Translations under genes and position numbers: made by a program
Notes under the pieces: generated by a model
Told to the model about the DNA's origin: nothing
Seen by the model: the letters and a program-made list of their open reading frames with translations, nothing else
The model's database searches: none
Assembly: GCF_024345225.1 (NCBI RefSeq)
Contig: NZ_BROD01000001.1
Span: 992,001-1,056,000 of the forward strand
DNA length: 64,000 nt
Reading direction: 5' to 3'
Origin: Clostridium sp. TW13
GTDB lineage: Bacteria > Bacillota > Clostridia > Clostridiales > Clostridiaceae
Shown here: piece after piece, positions 16,716 through 26,845 of the stretch
How the letters are laid out: each line of letters starts with the position of its first letter
Position numbering within the stretch: the first letter of the stretch is position 1

Positions 16716-17369
16716 ATGAATAGGAAAAGAATATTAATAGTAGATGATCATTTGGTAGTTAGAGAAGGATTAAAGCTTATTTTTGAAACAGAAGAAAATT
16801 ATGAAGTTGTAGGCGAAGCGGAAAATGGAGAAAAAGCATTGCTATTAGCAGACCAGTTAAAACCAGACTTAATATTAATGGATTTAAGTATGCCTAAAAT
16901 GAGTGGAATAGAAGTAATAAAAGAATTGAACAAAAGAAATAATTTGGCACCAATAATTATCTTAACGACTTTTAATGATGATGATTTAATTAAGGAGGGT
17001 CTTTCATTAGGCGCTAAGGGATATCTCCTAAAAGATACTAATCGTGAAAATCTTATTAGGACAGTTGAATCTGCCATAAGAGGAGAAATCCTTCTCCAAC
17101 CAGAAATTAGTCAGAGTCTTTTCATTTCAAAAAAAGAACAAAAGCAAGATAATACTTCAATGAATATTCCTATTACAGAAAGAGAATTATTTGTTTTGCA
17201 AGCTATTGCAAGAGGCTGCACAAGTAAAGAAATAGCCTTTGATATGGGAATATCTGAAAGAACAGTTAAAGCTCATTTAACTAATATATATAGCAAGCTT
17301 AACGTTGAATCTAGATCAGGAGCAGTTGCGGTAGCTATAGAAAAGGGGATAATACATATTGAGAGATAG
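16716..17369 (+). CDS. NarL/LuxR-family response regulator
   Basis: A 217-residue response regulator. The receiver domain (1-120) has the acidic pocket in IVDDH, the phosphoacceptor aspartate in LILMDLSMPKMSG (about residue 55), the conserved TTF and the K in YLLKD. The C-terminal LuxR-type helix-turn-helix (about 150-215) reads TERELFVLQAIARGCTSKEI and then ERTVKAHLTNIYSKL. It pairs with the kinase 4 bp upstream. DNA targets are not known; the 21-bp boxes at 11404 and 13079 are candidates by proximity only. Confidence 0.93.
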   Translation: MNRKRILIVDDHLVVREGLKLIFETEENYEVVGEAENGEKALLLADQLKPDLILMDLSMPKMSGIEVIKELNKRNNLAPIIILTTFNDDDLIKEGLSLGAKGYLLKDTNRENLIRTVESAIRGEILLQPEISQSLFISKKEQKQDNTSMNIPITERELFVLQAIARGCTSKEIAFDMGISERTVKAHLTNIYSKLNVESRSGAVAVAIEKGIIHIER

Positions 17370-17543
17370 TAGATAATTATTTAGAGCAAATAAGAATATA
17401 TCAACCTGCTTATACATTAGCTAGGGAAAATCCTAATTTATGTTTGCAAATTTATTAACTATAATAAATTTTGATGTATAAAGGGTTGAAATATATTCTG
17501 GGTTGGCACATAATTGGTTAAAGAAGGATTTTAAACTATGGTG

Positions 17544-17580
17544 AAAAAATAATAGACTAATTTATAGTCTATTATTTTTT
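17544..17580 (+). terminator. Terminator between the two-component system and the PTS gene
   Basis: A perfect 15-bp stem AAAAATAATAGACTA (17545-17559) / TAGTCTATTATTTTT (17565-17579). It lies only about 40 bp before the PTS start, so it could also act as a leader terminator, though no LicT-type antiterminator site is visible beside it. Confidence 0.75.
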
Positions 17581-17618
17581 ATATGTCTATATTTAATCAG
17601 GAGAAAGGAGCGAGAGAA

Positions 17619-19502
17619 ATGAACAACCGAGAATTAGCAACAGAAATATTAAAGTATGTTGGAACAGAAAATAATGTTGATTCATTAACCCACTGTGTCA
17701 CTAGACTAAGATTTAAATTGATAGATAATGATAAAGCAGATAGAAGCAATATAGAAAGCCTTGAGGGTGTATTAAGTGTAGTTGAAAGCGGTGGACAGTT
17801 TCAGGTGGTAATAGGGAATACTGTTGGTGATGTTTATAAGGAAATAGTTAAGTTGTGCAAATCTTTAGATGATAACAAAAAAACAAAAGAAGAAATTAAA
17901 GAAAAGAGCAGTATAGGAAGTAAGATTCTTGATATAATATCATCTATACTTTCACCTGTTTTAGCAATATTAGCTAGCTTAAGTTTGCTTAAAGCTTTAC
18001 TAGTAATATTAGTTCATTTAAATTATATTTCAACCTCAAGTGAAATTTATTATTTGTTTCATGCAATTGAGGATGGAGCACTTTATTTTATGCCTATATT
18101 AATAGCTCTTTCATCAGCTAAGAAGTTTAAAACAAATGAATTTATAGCTGTAACCTTAGGAGCTATATTACTGTATCCTAATGTTATTGAGTATTTGGTT
18201 AAAGGCGGCAATTTTACTTTTTTATCAATAAACAATAAAGCAATTAATTATGCATATACTTTTCTTCCTATAATAATATCCGTGTTGATTTTATCAAGAT
18301 TAGAAAAGTTCTTAAATAAAGCAATAAATGATAATCTAAAGTTTTTCTTTTTGCCATTTGCGTGTCTAGGGATAATGGCTCCGATAACATTTATAATTGT
18401 AGGACCTGTATCAACTTTTATAACTAATTCAATTGGAGACATTTATGAGTATATATACAACTTAAGCCCAATAGTTTTTGGGGGTATAGTAGGTGGGTTT
18501 TGGCAAGCATTAGTTGTTAGAGGTATTCATTGGGGGGCTATGCCGATAGTTATAAACAATCTATCCATAAAAGGTACAGATACTTTTATGGCTCTTGCAC
18601 TATGTGGAGGAGTTGGACAAGCTGGCGCAGTATTAGGAGTTATATTAAAAACTAAAAACAAGAATATAAGAAAAACTGCATTGTCTACAATACCAACTGG
18701 ATTATTAGGTATAACTGAACCAACTATATATGGAGTGACTTTAAAGCATAAAACTCCATTTATTTGTGGATCTATAGGTAGTGCTGTAGGTGGTGCAATT
18801 GCAGGTTACTCTGGAAGTGCAGCAATGGGATATGTTATTCCAGGATTTTTGACCTTACCTGTATATTTTGGCAAGGGGTTTAAAGTTTTATTGGTTGCTG
18901 TTGCTGTGTCTTATATTTTATCAGTTGTGTTAACTTTTATAACTTTTAAAGATACAGTAGAAAAAAGTAGTGTAACTGGAATAGAGAATTTGGACAAAAA
19001 ATATAAACCCATTAAAGATTACTCTAATTTAAGTAAAGACAATAATATAGAAATTATATATAGTCCGTTGAAAGGTGAAATTAAGCAATTATCTCAGGTT
19101 TCAGATAAAGTTTTTGCAGAGGGGGTATTGGGAAAGGGAATAGCTATAACTCCATATGATGGGAAGTTAGTTAGTCCTATTGACGGGGTAGTTTCAGTTG
19201 TGTTTCCTACAGGACACGCGGTTGTTGTAACTTCAAAGGAAGGTGCTGAAATATTAATGCATATAGGATTTAATACAGTTAGTTTAGATGGAAAGTATTT
19301 TAATACTAGGGTTACTCAAGGGCAAGTAGTAAATAAGGGTGATGTATTAGTTGAATTTGATATTGATAATATTGTAAGGGAAGGATTTGAAGTGACAACT
19401 CCTATAGTTATTACCAATTCAGATAATTATGCTGAGATAAATGGAGTAGAGCAAGAAACAGTTAAGTATAATGACAGTATTTTGTGTATCAAAAAGAAAT
19501 AG
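17619..19502 (+). CDS. PTS beta-glucoside-type transporter subunit IIBCA
   Basis: A 627-residue phosphotransferase permease with domains in the order B-C-A. EIIB (1-85) has the phosphocysteine C26 in SLTHCVTRLRF. EIIC (about 100-460) has ten hydrophobic segments and the conserved GITEPTIYGVTLK. EIIA (about 480-627) has GKGIAITPYDGKLVSPIDG and the phosphohistidine in LMHIGFNTV. ATG 17619 follows AGGAGAAAGGAG; the earlier ATG 17583 lacks a site. The substrate group (beta-glucosides, sucrose or trehalose) cannot be fixed. It is unusual in having no hydrolase and no BglG/LicT antiterminator next to it. Confidence 0.92.
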   Translation: MNNRELATEILKYVGTENNVDSLTHCVTRLRFKLIDNDKADRSNIESLEGVLSVVESGGQFQVVIGNTVGDVYKEIVKLCKSLDDNKKTKEEIKEKSSIGSKILDIISSILSPVLAILASLSLLKALLVILVHLNYISTSSEIYYLFHAIEDGALYFMPILIALSSAKKFKTNEFIAVTLGAILLYPNVIEYLVKGGNFTFLSINNKAINYAYTFLPIIISVLILSRLEKFLNKAINDNLKFFFLPFACLGIMAPITFIIVGPVSTFITNSIGDIYEYIYNLSPIVFGGIVGGFWQALVVRGIHWGAMPIVINNLSIKGTDTFMALALCGGVGQAGAVLGVILKTKNKNIRKTALSTIPTGLLGITEPTIYGVTLKHKTPFICGSIGSAVGGAIAGYSGSAAMGYVIPGFLTLPVYFGKGFKVLLVAVAVSYILSVVLTFITFKDTVEKSSVTGIENLDKKYKPIKDYSNLSKDNNIEIIYSPLKGEIKQLSQVSDKVFAEGVLGKGIAITPYDGKLVSPIDGVVSVVFPTGHAVVVTSKEGAEILMHIGFNTVSLDGKYFNTRVTQGQVVNKGDVLVEFDIDNIVREGFEVTTPIVITNSDNYAEINGVEQETVKYNDSILCIKKK

Positions 19503-19658
19503 TGTTTGTAGGGGCAAAAATTATAAGGTTTAGAAAAATATTCAGGATGAAGTTGTTTGGAGATATTTTTATAGAAATATATTTGAAGTATTACTATATA
19601 TGAGTGTGAATTATACGATAATAATCAAGATACATTATCTAAAGGAGGAATGGATGAA

Positions 19659-20813
19659 GTGGAAGAACTAGAAAAGAAACTCACGGCAAAAATAGCACTG
19701 CTAATTATTTTGGCTATTTTTCTTTATATAGGGTTTAATTATTGGAACAGCGTAATGGGAGTATTAAAATCAGTGTATAACATGCTATTTCCGTTTATTT
19801 TAGGAGGATGTATTGCATTTGTTCTTAATATTCCAGTTACAATTTTATCAAATAAATTATCTAAGGTTAAAGGAAAGAGAATAGGTGCAATAATTCGCAA
19901 AGGTAGTACAGCTATAAGCATAGTGCTTTCTTGCTTTATTATAATAGGACTTTTAGGGTTAGTTTCATATATTATCATTCCTAATATTATAGATACTCTT
20001 ATGATATTGCCTAAAACTTTTGATGATTCTACAGTAGCTTTTAAGAAGTGGATAGACTCTAATACTTGGTTATCTAATAAGGTAATTGATATGATTAATA
20101 AGATTTGGGTGAATTGGGATAGTATTTTTGATAATTTGAAGTCAACCATTTTTAGTGGAGCAAGTTCTATGATAACTACTACATTAGGAATAGCAACTTC
20201 CTTTGCGAGTGCTGTTGTAGAGTTCATATTAGGATTTATATTTTCAATTTATATATTGTCACAGAAGAAAAAACTTGGGGCACAGTTTAAAAAAATATTA
20301 TATGCATTTCTTTCAGTTGAGAGAGCAGATTCAATTTTGAATGTTATTTCACTTACAGGTCAGACATTTTCAAATTTTATTACAGGACAATGTATCGAGT
20401 CAATGATATTAGGAGTTATGTTTTTTATAACAATGCTTATATTTAATTTTCCATATGCTTTGGTTATTAGTATTTTAATTGCTTTTGCAGCAATTATTCC
20501 AGTTTTAGGTTCTCTTATTGGATGTGTAATTGCTGTATTTCTAATAGTTATGGTGAATCCAATGAAGGCTGGCTTATTTATAATTGTTTTCCTAATACTT
20601 AAACAAATAGAGGACAACCTTATTTATCCTAAAGTTGTAGGAAATTCTATTGGACTTCCATCTATTTGGGTATTGGTTGCAATCACAATTGGTGGTAAAA
20701 TGTTTGGAATAGCAGGAATGATTATGTTTATACCTTTATTTTCCGTTGCCTATGTATTATTCAGAAAAGAAGTGTACGAAAGATTGGCTAAAAAAGAATT
20801 AAAAATAGATTAG
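19659..20813 (+). CDS. AI-2E family (YtvI/PerM-like) membrane protein
   Basis: A 384-residue polytopic protein of the AI-2E transporter superfamily. A helical pair lies at the N-terminus (ALLIILAIFLYIGFNYW, LFPFILGGCIAFVLNIPV), followed by a central soluble segment rich in IDSNTWLSNKVIDMIN. The conserved C-terminal helical bundle has ALVISILIAFAAIIPVLGS and the LKQIEDNLIYPKVVG signature. Family members include a Na+/H+ antiporter and the AI-2 exporter TqsA; the role here is unknown. GTG 19659 is preferred because AGGAGG ends at 19648, while ATG 19650 would sit directly on it. Confidence 0.88.
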   Translation: MEELEKKLTAKIALLIILAIFLYIGFNYWNSVMGVLKSVYNMLFPFILGGCIAFVLNIPVTILSNKLSKVKGKRIGAIIRKGSTAISIVLSCFIIIGLLGLVSYIIIPNIIDTLMILPKTFDDSTVAFKKWIDSNTWLSNKVIDMINKIWVNWDSIFDNLKSTIFSGASSMITTTLGIATSFASAVVEFILGFIFSIYILSQKKKLGAQFKKILYAFLSVERADSILNVISLTGQTFSNFITGQCIESMILGVMFFITMLIFNFPYALVISILIAFAAIIPVLGSLIGCVIAVFLIVMVNPMKAGLFIIVFLILKQIEDNLIYPKVVGNSIGLPSIWVLVAITIGGKMFGIAGMIMFIPLFSVAYVLFRKEVYERLAKKELKID

Positions 20814-20846
20814 TCTAATATTTATTCTTCGCTTACAAGTATGTTT

Positions 20847-20873
20847 ATCACATATTTCTAAGTGATTTTTTTA
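20847..20873 (+). terminator. Weak terminator after the AI-2E gene
   Basis: ATCAC (20847-20851) / GTGAT (20862-20866) with seven T following; the short stem makes the call tentative. Confidence 0.4.
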
Positions 20874-20993
20874 TTGATTTTATTTATTAATTTAAATTAG
20901 TTTTGATAAATGTAGATTTCTCCGCTAAATGCTTTTTGGAATAAATAATGAGTACATCTTATAAAATATAATAAGAGATTTAGGAGTAAACTT

Positions 20994-22232
20994 ATGTCAG
21001 ATATTATTATTTCGGAAGCTAAGAGATGCTTGCAATGTAAAAATCCATTTTGCAAGAAAGCATGTCCTGTTAATACACCCTTTAATGAGGTTGTGAAGTT
21101 GTTTTTAGAAGGAAACATTATTAAGGCTGGAGAAATACTTTTTAATAATAATCCTCTTTCAGTGGTATGTTCTTTGGTATGTCCTCATTCAAATCAATGT
21201 GAGGGTAACTGTATACGAGGAAGAAAGGGAGATTCCATTAAAGTAAGCATGGTAGAACATTATATATCAGATTACTATTTAAACTTTGTTTCTGCGGAGG
21301 TAAAAAAGAATAAGGATAAAAAGGTTGGCATTATAGGTTCTGGTCCAGCTGGAATTACTATTGCGATTATTTTAGCGTCAAAGGGGTATGACATAACAAT
21401 TTTTGAAGCACATGATAAAATCGGTGGAGTTATGAGATATGGAATTCCTGAATTCAGATTACCTAAGGCTATTTTAGATAAGTTAAGAGAAAAACTTATT
21501 AGTATGGGGGTTAACATAAGACCTAATACCCTAATTGGTTCAGCTATTACAATAGATGATTTATTTAGGGATGGATATAAAGCGGTGTTTATAGGCACAG
21601 GAGTTTGGAATCCAAAAGGATTAGGCATAAAGGGGGAAACCTTTGGTCATGTTCACTATGCTATTGACTATCTAAAAAGTCCAGAAGTATATAATTTAGG
21701 AGAAAAGGTCTGTATAGTAGGAGCAGGTAATGTTGCTATGGATGTTGCAAGAACTGCATTAAGGAATGGTTCAAGGAAAGTTTATATAATGTATAGAAAA
21801 GGTGAAACTAGCATGCAGGCAGATAAAAATGAAATTGAGTTTGCAAAGCTTGAAGGGGTAAGATTTAATTTTTATCAAGTACCTGTAGAAATAAAAGAAA
21901 ATGGAGTTGAATTTATTCATACTAGACAAGCTAGTATAGATGAAAAAGGAAAAGAAATAGTAGAACTGATAGAAGGTTCAGAAGAATTTTTTAAAGCTGA
22001 TTCTGTAATTTTAGCAGTTGGGCAAAAGCCTAGAAATAATATAATTTCTACTTCAAAAGGAATTGATGTTAATAAAGAAGGCTTAATAGTTACAGATGAA
22101 TGTGGGAGAACCACTAAAGATGGGGTATTTGCTTGTGGGGATGTTGTAACAGGGGCTAAAACAGTTGTGCAAGCTGTAAAAGTAGCTAAGATAGTTGCTG
22201 AAACTATTGAATATCATATAAATAGAGGTTAA
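20994..22232 (+). CDS. GltD-like NAD(P)-dependent FAD/Fe-S oxidoreductase
   Basis: A 412-residue flavoprotein of the glutamate-synthase small-subunit family. The N-terminal region has two cysteine clusters for [4Fe-4S] centres: CLQCKNPFCKKACP (about 12-25) and CSLVCPHSNQCEGNC (about 60-75). The FAD motif is VGIIGSGPAGITIAI, the NAD(P) motif is VCIVGAGNVAMDVARTA, and GVFACGDVVTGAKTVVQA ends the FAD site. No gltB large subunit or nfnA is adjacent, so it may donate electrons to another partner or act as an NfnB/SudB-like subunit. It is a single-gene unit between terminators. Confidence 0.85.
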   Translation: MSDIIISEAKRCLQCKNPFCKKACPVNTPFNEVVKLFLEGNIIKAGEILFNNNPLSVVCSLVCPHSNQCEGNCIRGRKGDSIKVSMVEHYISDYYLNFVSAEVKKNKDKKVGIIGSGPAGITIAIILASKGYDITIFEAHDKIGGVMRYGIPEFRLPKAILDKLREKLISMGVNIRPNTLIGSAITIDDLFRDGYKAVFIGTGVWNPKGLGIKGETFGHVHYAIDYLKSPEVYNLGEKVCIVGAGNVAMDVARTALRNGSRKVYIMYRKGETSMQADKNEIEFAKLEGVRFNFYQVPVEIKENGVEFIHTRQASIDEKGKEIVELIEGSEEFFKADSVILAVGQKPRNNIISTSKGIDVNKEGLIVTDECGRTTKDGVFACGDVVTGAKTVVQAVKVAKIVAETIEYHINRG

Positions 22233-22239
22233 TATAGAG

Positions 22240-22266
22240 TCTCATCAGAAAATGATGAGATTTTTT
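22240..22266 (+). terminator. Terminator after the GltD-like gene
   Basis: TCTCATCA pairs with TGATGAGA around a five-base loop, then six T. Confidence 0.85.
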
Positions 22267-22330
22267 ATATGTTTAAATAGATATTTATATATTGCTGATT
22301 TATTAGTAGATATTATTTGAACAAAACGAG

Positions 22331-22355
22331 TTTGTATAAAAATTTTTTATACAAA
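22331..22355. repeat. 25-bp palindrome in the chemoreceptor upstream region
   Basis: TTTGTATAAAAA (22331-22342) and TTTTTATACAAA (22344-22355) are perfect inverted arms around one T. It is 238 bp upstream of the chosen chemoreceptor start and could be an operator or a terminator. The rest of 22267-22592 shows only AT-rich leader and an unused in-frame ATG at 22473. Confidence 0.5.
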
Positions 22356-22592
22356 AATAGAGAACATATAATCGAAGCATTATGTGAAACTGGACTATAT
22401 TAGAGTATTGAATATAATTGGAGTTTGTGATAATAGAATAATATAACTTATATATTATAGAAGAAAATAATTATGCTCAAGAATAGAATGTCGAAAAGTG
22501 TTAAAAAAGCTCAAGCTTTCTTAAAATATCGCGATAATAAAAGAATGAATAATAAAAATATTGCGAAAATTTTAAGGAGGCTTAAAATAAAA

Positions 22593-24575
22593 ATGAGAAA
22601 AGTAAAAATAAATACTATTAGAATTAAATTAATTGTTAGTTTGTTAGCAATTTGTATAATACCATTGTGCATATCAGGGTATGGTTCATGGTTTCAATCC
22701 AAAAATATACTTATGAATAAGTTAACATTAACAAGTGAACAAACTATTTCAGAAGCAAATAATGGGTTAGAAAATTATTTTAGAGGGTATTCCAATATGG
22801 TTTCAGTTATGGCTGCTAATAATAATTTTATTAATCCAAATCAAAATGATAACATTAATAATATTCCTCAACTATTAAAAGGTACGAAGGAAAGCGATAA
22901 GGATATATTTAGCTCATATTATGGCACTGAATCAGGAAAGTTTCAAATATATCCAGAGCAAGTAATGCCAGATGGATTTAATGCTAAAGTGAGACCTTGG
23001 TATAAATTAGCTTTAGAGCATAAAGGGCAAGTCGTTATTACAGCACCTTTTAAAGATGCTAAAACTGGGAAAAGTGTTGTATCTATAGCAAAAACAGTAG
23101 AAAAGGATGGAGCATTAATTGGAGTTACGGCTTTAAATGTTTCATTGGATACACTTGTACAAAATATAGCTTCTAAAAAAATAGGAAGTACTGGATATAT
23201 ATATATTGTTGGGACTGATGGAAATGTTATAGCACATCCACAAACTAATTTTATAGGTACAAAAGCATCAACTTGGGATAAAATAAGTACAAATAATAGT
23301 GGATTCATAGAATATGAATATAATGGAACTAAAAAGTTTGGTGTGTATCAGACTAATGAACTTACTGGTTGGAAGTTAATGACTACAATGAATTATCAAG
23401 AATTAACTAATGATACAAATTCAATATTATATACAGTATTGCTAATCATATTAGTTATGGGAGCAATTGCAGCAGTAATGTCATTATTTTTAAGTAAAGG
23501 TATTTCAAAAAACATTAATAATTTAAAAGATGTATTTGCAAAAGCTTCAAAAGGAGATCTAACAGTATCAATAGTTTCAACCACTAAAGATGAATTTAAA
23601 GATTTGGGAGAATCTTTCAATTTTATGATGAAGAATATCAGTGGACTTATGAATAATGTTACTGATTCCTCTAATGTATTATTGGATACCTCATCTAATC
23701 TAGCAATTATGTCTGAAGAAGTGACTTCGTCAATAGGAGATGTAGCAAGAGCAATACAAGAAGTTTCACAAGGCTCAACAAGCCAAGCTGATAATGCCCA
23801 AAAAGGTGCTTTGGAAATGAATGAGTTGTCTGACAAATTAGATAAAATAAGTGTAAGTTCAAATGAAATGGATAAGTTATCACTAAATACTAAAGATTTA
23901 AGTGCTAAGGGCCTATCTATGATAGAAATATTAATTGATAAATCAAGTAAAAACAAAAATGCTACAGCAGAAGTAAATGATATAGTTAAGGATATGAATA
24001 ATAGTACAAAACAAATAAATATAATTTCTGAAACTATATCTGACATAACGGAGCAGACAAACTTATTAGCTTTAAATGCAAGTATAGAAGCAGCGCGTGC
24101 AGGTGAAGCAGGCAAGGGGTTTGCAGTAGTAGCAGATGAAATAAGAAAACTTGCAGAACAATCTAGAGTTTCTACAGAGGAAATAAAAGCTATAGTTGAA
24201 GTTATACAGAAAAAATCTAATATAGCAGTAGATGCTATTGTGTCTACTGAAAATGTAGTAGAAGAACAATATAAAGCTGTAGGTGAAACTGAAGAAATAT
24301 TCAAACAAATACTTAAGTCAATACAAATAATGATTAACAAGGTTAATGAAGTGAAATTGTCTATAGGTGATATGAATAGTTCAAAGCAAAGTACATTGGC
24401 GGAAATTCAAAATATTTCTGCAATATCAGAAGAAACAGCAGCTGCATCAGAGGAAGTTACAGCTTCAACAGAAGAGATATCATCTACTATGCACGAATTT
24501 ACAAGGCATGCGGATAATCTTGAGGAGCTAGCTGAAAAGCTAAAATCAGAGTTGATGAAATTTAAGACCAATTAG
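22593..24575 (+). CDS. Methyl-accepting chemotaxis protein with dCache domain
   Basis: A 660-residue chemoreceptor. The first transmembrane helix (about 10-32, [19 protein letters not shown]) is followed by an extracellular double-Cache domain (about 35-285) with [27 protein letters not shown] type segments and the membrane-distal [15 protein letters not shown] second helix (about 290-315), HAMP and the signalling hairpin [20 protein letters not shown] follow. dCache domains commonly bind amino acids, and a complete amino-acid ABC transporter lies directly downstream. ATG 22593 is chosen for AGGAGG at 22575-22580. An upstream ATG at 22473 would add 40 basic residues and lacks a good site. Confidence 0.93.
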   Translation: MRKVKINTIRIKLIVSLLAICIIPLCISGYGSWFQSKNILMNKLTLTSEQTISEANNGLENYFRGYSNMVSVMAANNNFINPNQNDNINNIPQLLKGTKESDKDIFSSYYGTESGKFQIYPEQVMPDGFNAKVRPWYKLALEHKGQVVITAPFKDAKTGKSVVSIAKTVEKDGALIGVTALNVSLDTLVQNIASKKIGSTGYIYIVGTDGNVIAHPQTNFIGTKASTWDKISTNNSGFIEYEYNGTKKFGVYQTNELTGWKLMTTMNYQELTNDTNSILYTVLLIILVMGAIAAVMSLFLSKGISKNINNLKDVFAKASKGDLTVSIVSTTKDEFKDLGESFNFMMKNISGLMNNVTDSSNVLLDTSSNLAIMSEEVTSSIGDVARAIQEVSQGSTSQADNAQKGALEMNELSDKLDKISVSSNEMDKLSLNTKDLSAKGLSMIEILIDKSSKNKNATAEVNDIVKDMNNSTKQINIISETISDITEQTNLLALNASIEAARAGEAGKGFAVVADEIRKLAEQSRVSTEEIKAIVEVIQKKSNIAVDAIVSTENVVEEQYKAVGETEEIFKQILKSIQIMINKVNEVKLSIGDMNSSKQSTLAEIQNISAISEETAAASEEVTASTEEISSTMHEFTRHADNLEELAEKLKSELMKFKTN

Positions 24576-24585
24576 ATTATAAACC

Positions 24586-24616
24586 AGAGTCTTATCAGAA
24601 ATGATAAGGCTCTTTT
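24586..24616 (+). terminator. Terminator after the dCache chemoreceptor gene
   Basis: AGAGTCTTATCA pairs with TGATAAGGCTCT around GAAA, then TTTT. Confidence 0.85.
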
Positions 24617-24668
24617 AAATTTATTAGTGAGCTAATAGAATAATTAAAATTAAATCCGAGTAATCTGA

Positions 24669-24697
24669 TTGACAATATCGGAATGCTCGTATATAAT
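24669..24697 (+). promoter_or_regulatory. Strong promoter of the amino-acid ABC operon
   Basis: TTGACA (24669-24674), 17 bases, TATAAT (24692-24697): both hexamers match the sigma-A consensus. AATCCGA before and TCGGAAT after the -35 form an imperfect inverted repeat and could be a regulator site. Such a strong core usually implies repression. Confidence 0.8.
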
Positions 24698-24739
24698 TAA
24701 TTCAATGTGCAAGAGATATACATAAAGTAGGTGATAAAA

Positions 24740-25405
24740 ATGAATTTCGATTGGAAGTTTATAGTTGATAATTTTCCATTATATGAAAAGGCTGCATGGC
24801 TTACTTTGAAACTAGCTATAGGAGGAATATTTCTTTCCATAATTATTGGATTATTATGTAGTGTGGTATTGTATTTTAAAGTAAAGGTACTTGATATTAT
24901 TGTACGAGCCTATATAGAGCTTTCAAGAAATACTCCGCTATTAGTACAAATATTTTTCTTATATTTTGGCTTGCCAAAGTTGGGCTTGAAGATGAGTGAA
25001 GCTACCTGTGCAATTATAGGCTTATCATTTTTAGGCGGAAGTTATATGGCTGAGGCGTTTAGAAGTGGTATAGAATCTGTAGGCAAATCTCAAATAGAAT
25101 CTGGGCTGAGTATTGGACTTTCAAGATATCAGCTAGCAAGATACGTTATACTTCCACAGGCATTTTCGGTTTCAATACCATCTTTAGGAGCAAACTGTAT
25201 ATTCTTATTGAAGGAAACTTCAATACTAGGGGCTATATCCATATTAGATGTGATGAATTTAACTAAAGATTTAATTGGAATGTACTATAAAACCTATGAA
25301 TCTTTGGCAATGTTAGTAGCTGTATATGTAATCTTGATTTTACCATTATCAATTTTATTGACTTTTCTAGAAAGGAAGGTGCGATATGCAGAGTTTGGGA
25401 ATTGA
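24740..25405 (+). CDS. Polar amino-acid ABC transporter permease 1
   Basis: A 221-residue inner-membrane permease of the His/Glu/Gln transporter (HisM) family. Transmembrane segments lie at about 18-40, 55-75, 85-105 and 185-210. The family signature region YIELSRNTPLLVQIFFLYFGLP near residue 60 and the EAA loop (ESGLSIGLSRYQLARYVILPQA, about 117-138), which contacts the ATPase, are both present. ATG 24740 follows AGGTGAT; an in-frame GTG at 24731 overlaps that site. It overlaps the next permease gene by 20 bp, the usual layout for a heterodimeric channel. Confidence 0.93.
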   Translation: MNFDWKFIVDNFPLYEKAAWLTLKLAIGGIFLSIIIGLLCSVVLYFKVKVLDIIVRAYIELSRNTPLLVQIFFLYFGLPKLGLKMSEATCAIIGLSFLGGSYMAEAFRSGIESVGKSQIESGLSIGLSRYQLARYVILPQAFSVSIPSLGANCIFLLKETSILGAISILDVMNLTKDLIGMYYKTYESLAMLVAVYVILILPLSILLTFLERKVRYAEFGN

Positions 25406-26063
25406 GGCAATCTTTCAAGGAAGAAATATTGAACGTTTATTTGAAGGATTATTAACAACAATAGAAATAGCATTTATTTCAATTATTATTGGTTCTATAC
25501 TAGGAATTCTAATTGGGCTTAGTAGGACAAGCAGATCAAAGATAGTGCTTTTTATTAACAGAATTTATCTGGAATTATTTAGAATAATACCAACTTTAGT
25601 TTGGTTATTTATATTTTATTTTGGTGTTACAACTGCATTAGGAGTTGACCTTAGTGGCGAAGCAGTATCTATAATTGTGTTTAGCCTTTGGGGGGCAGCC
25701 GAAATGGGTGACATCGTAAGAGGAGCATTACAATCTCTTCCTAAACACCAAATAGAGTCCGGAAAAGCTTTAGGATTAGGAAAATATGAGTTATATAGAT
25801 ATGTATTAATACCTCAAGCAGTTAGAAGGATGTTGCCTGGTACTATAAATTTAGTAACTAGAATGATAAAAACAACTTCTTTAGTGGTGCTTATAGGTGT
25901 AATAGATGTTGTCAAGGTTGGACAACAAATTATCGAAACTTCAAGGTTTGCGTATCCTACAGCATCTTTTGGAGTATATGCAGTTATATTTATGTTGTAT
26001 TTTATAATATGCTATCCACTATCAAAAATATCAAAGAGATTAGAATCTAAGTGGAGCGACTAG
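25386..26063 (+). CDS. Polar amino-acid ABC transporter permease 2
   Basis: A 225-residue partner permease of the same family. It has [20 protein letters not shown] near residue 60 and the EAA loop [22 protein letters not shown] near 125. It pairs with permease 1 to form the membrane channel. AAGGAAGGTG inside the preceding gene serves as ribosome binding site. Conservation of both EAA loops indicates a working transporter. Confidence 0.93.
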   Translation: MQSLGIEAIFQGRNIERLFEGLLTTIEIAFISIIIGSILGILIGLSRTSRSKIVLFINRIYLELFRIIPTLVWLFIFYFGVTTALGVDLSGEAVSIIVFSLWGAAEMGDIVRGALQSLPKHQIESGKALGLGKYELYRYVLIPQAVRRMLPGTINLVTRMIKTTSLVVLIGVIDVVKVGQQIIETSRFAYPTASFGVYAVIFMLYFIICYPLSKISKRLESKWSD

Positions 26064-26074
26064 GAGTGATGATT

Positions 26075-26824
26075 ATGGATAAAACTAATAATCCTGTTTT
26101 ACTTGAGGTGCAGGATATTCATAAGGAATTTGATAATAAAAAAATATTAAAGGGTGTAAGCTTAGGTCTTCATAAAGGAGAAGTACTAGTTATACTAGGA
26201 CCATCTGGTTGTGGTAAAAGTACTTTTCTTAGATGTTTGAATGGACTTGAAAAAATTCAAGGTGGAGATATTAAGTTTAATAATAAAAGTCTTACAGATA
26301 AGAATACTGATTGGAAAGAAATTCGTGAAAAAATCGGAATGGTATTTCAAAATTACGAGTTGTTTCCACATATGACAGTGATAGAAAACATACTACTTGG
26401 GCCTTTAAAAGTTCAAAAAAGAGATAAGGCAGAAGTTTTGAAACAAGCAGAACAACTCTTAGAAAGAGTTGGTTTGCTAGATAGAAAGGATTATTATCCA
26501 CGTCAATTATCAGGAGGTCAAAAGCAAAGAATAGCAATAGTGAGGGCTCTATGTATGAATCCTGAGATAATACTTTTTGATGAAGTAACAGCTTCACTTG
26601 ATCCTGAAATGGTAAGAGAGGTACTAGATGTTATGTTATCTTTAGCAAAGCAAGGTATGACAATGGTTATAGTAACTCATGAAATGGGCTTTGCAGAGGC
26701 TGTTGCAGATAGAATAGTATTTATGGATGAAGGTAAGATATGTGAGATGTCTGAACCAGAGGAATTCTTTAAAAATCCAAAGACTGAACGTGCAAAGCAC
26801 TTTCTAAATATATTTCAATATTAA
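26075..26824 (+). CDS. Polar amino-acid ABC transporter ATP-binding protein
   Basis: A 249-residue ATPase powering the transporter. It has Walker [10 protein letters not shown] (about 44-52), Q-loop [13 protein letters not shown], the signature LSGGQKQR, Walker [13 protein letters not shown] and the switch histidine in VTHEMGFA. It belongs to the GlnQ/HisP group. ATG 26075 is chosen because AGGAG (26062-26066) is eight bases away; earlier in-frame GTG 26051 and ATG 26069 are poorly placed. Confidence 0.95.
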   Translation: MDKTNNPVLLEVQDIHKEFDNKKILKGVSLGLHKGEVLVILGPSGCGKSTFLRCLNGLEKIQGGDIKFNNKSLTDKNTDWKEIREKIGMVFQNYELFPHMTVIENILLGPLKVQKRDKAEVLKQAEQLLERVGLLDRKDYYPRQLSGGQKQRIAIVRALCMNPEIILFDEVTASLDPEMVREVLDVMLSLAKQGMTMVIVTHEMGFAEAVADRIVFMDEGKICEMSEPEEFFKNPKTERAKHFLNIFQY

Positions 26825-26845
26825 TTTAATTGGGGGTTATTACGT

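Noticed and set aside
17503-17518. Sigma-54-like TTGGCAC-N-TTGG before the PTS gene
   Set aside because: The GG-N10-GC spacing and the -12 GC are not met, no sigma-54 activator gene is adjacent, and the following terminator separates it from the PTS gene.
23396-24340. A 314-codon minus-strand frame
   Set aside because: It lies entirely inside and antisense to the chemoreceptor gene, which has all family motifs; the long antisense frame follows from its codon bias.
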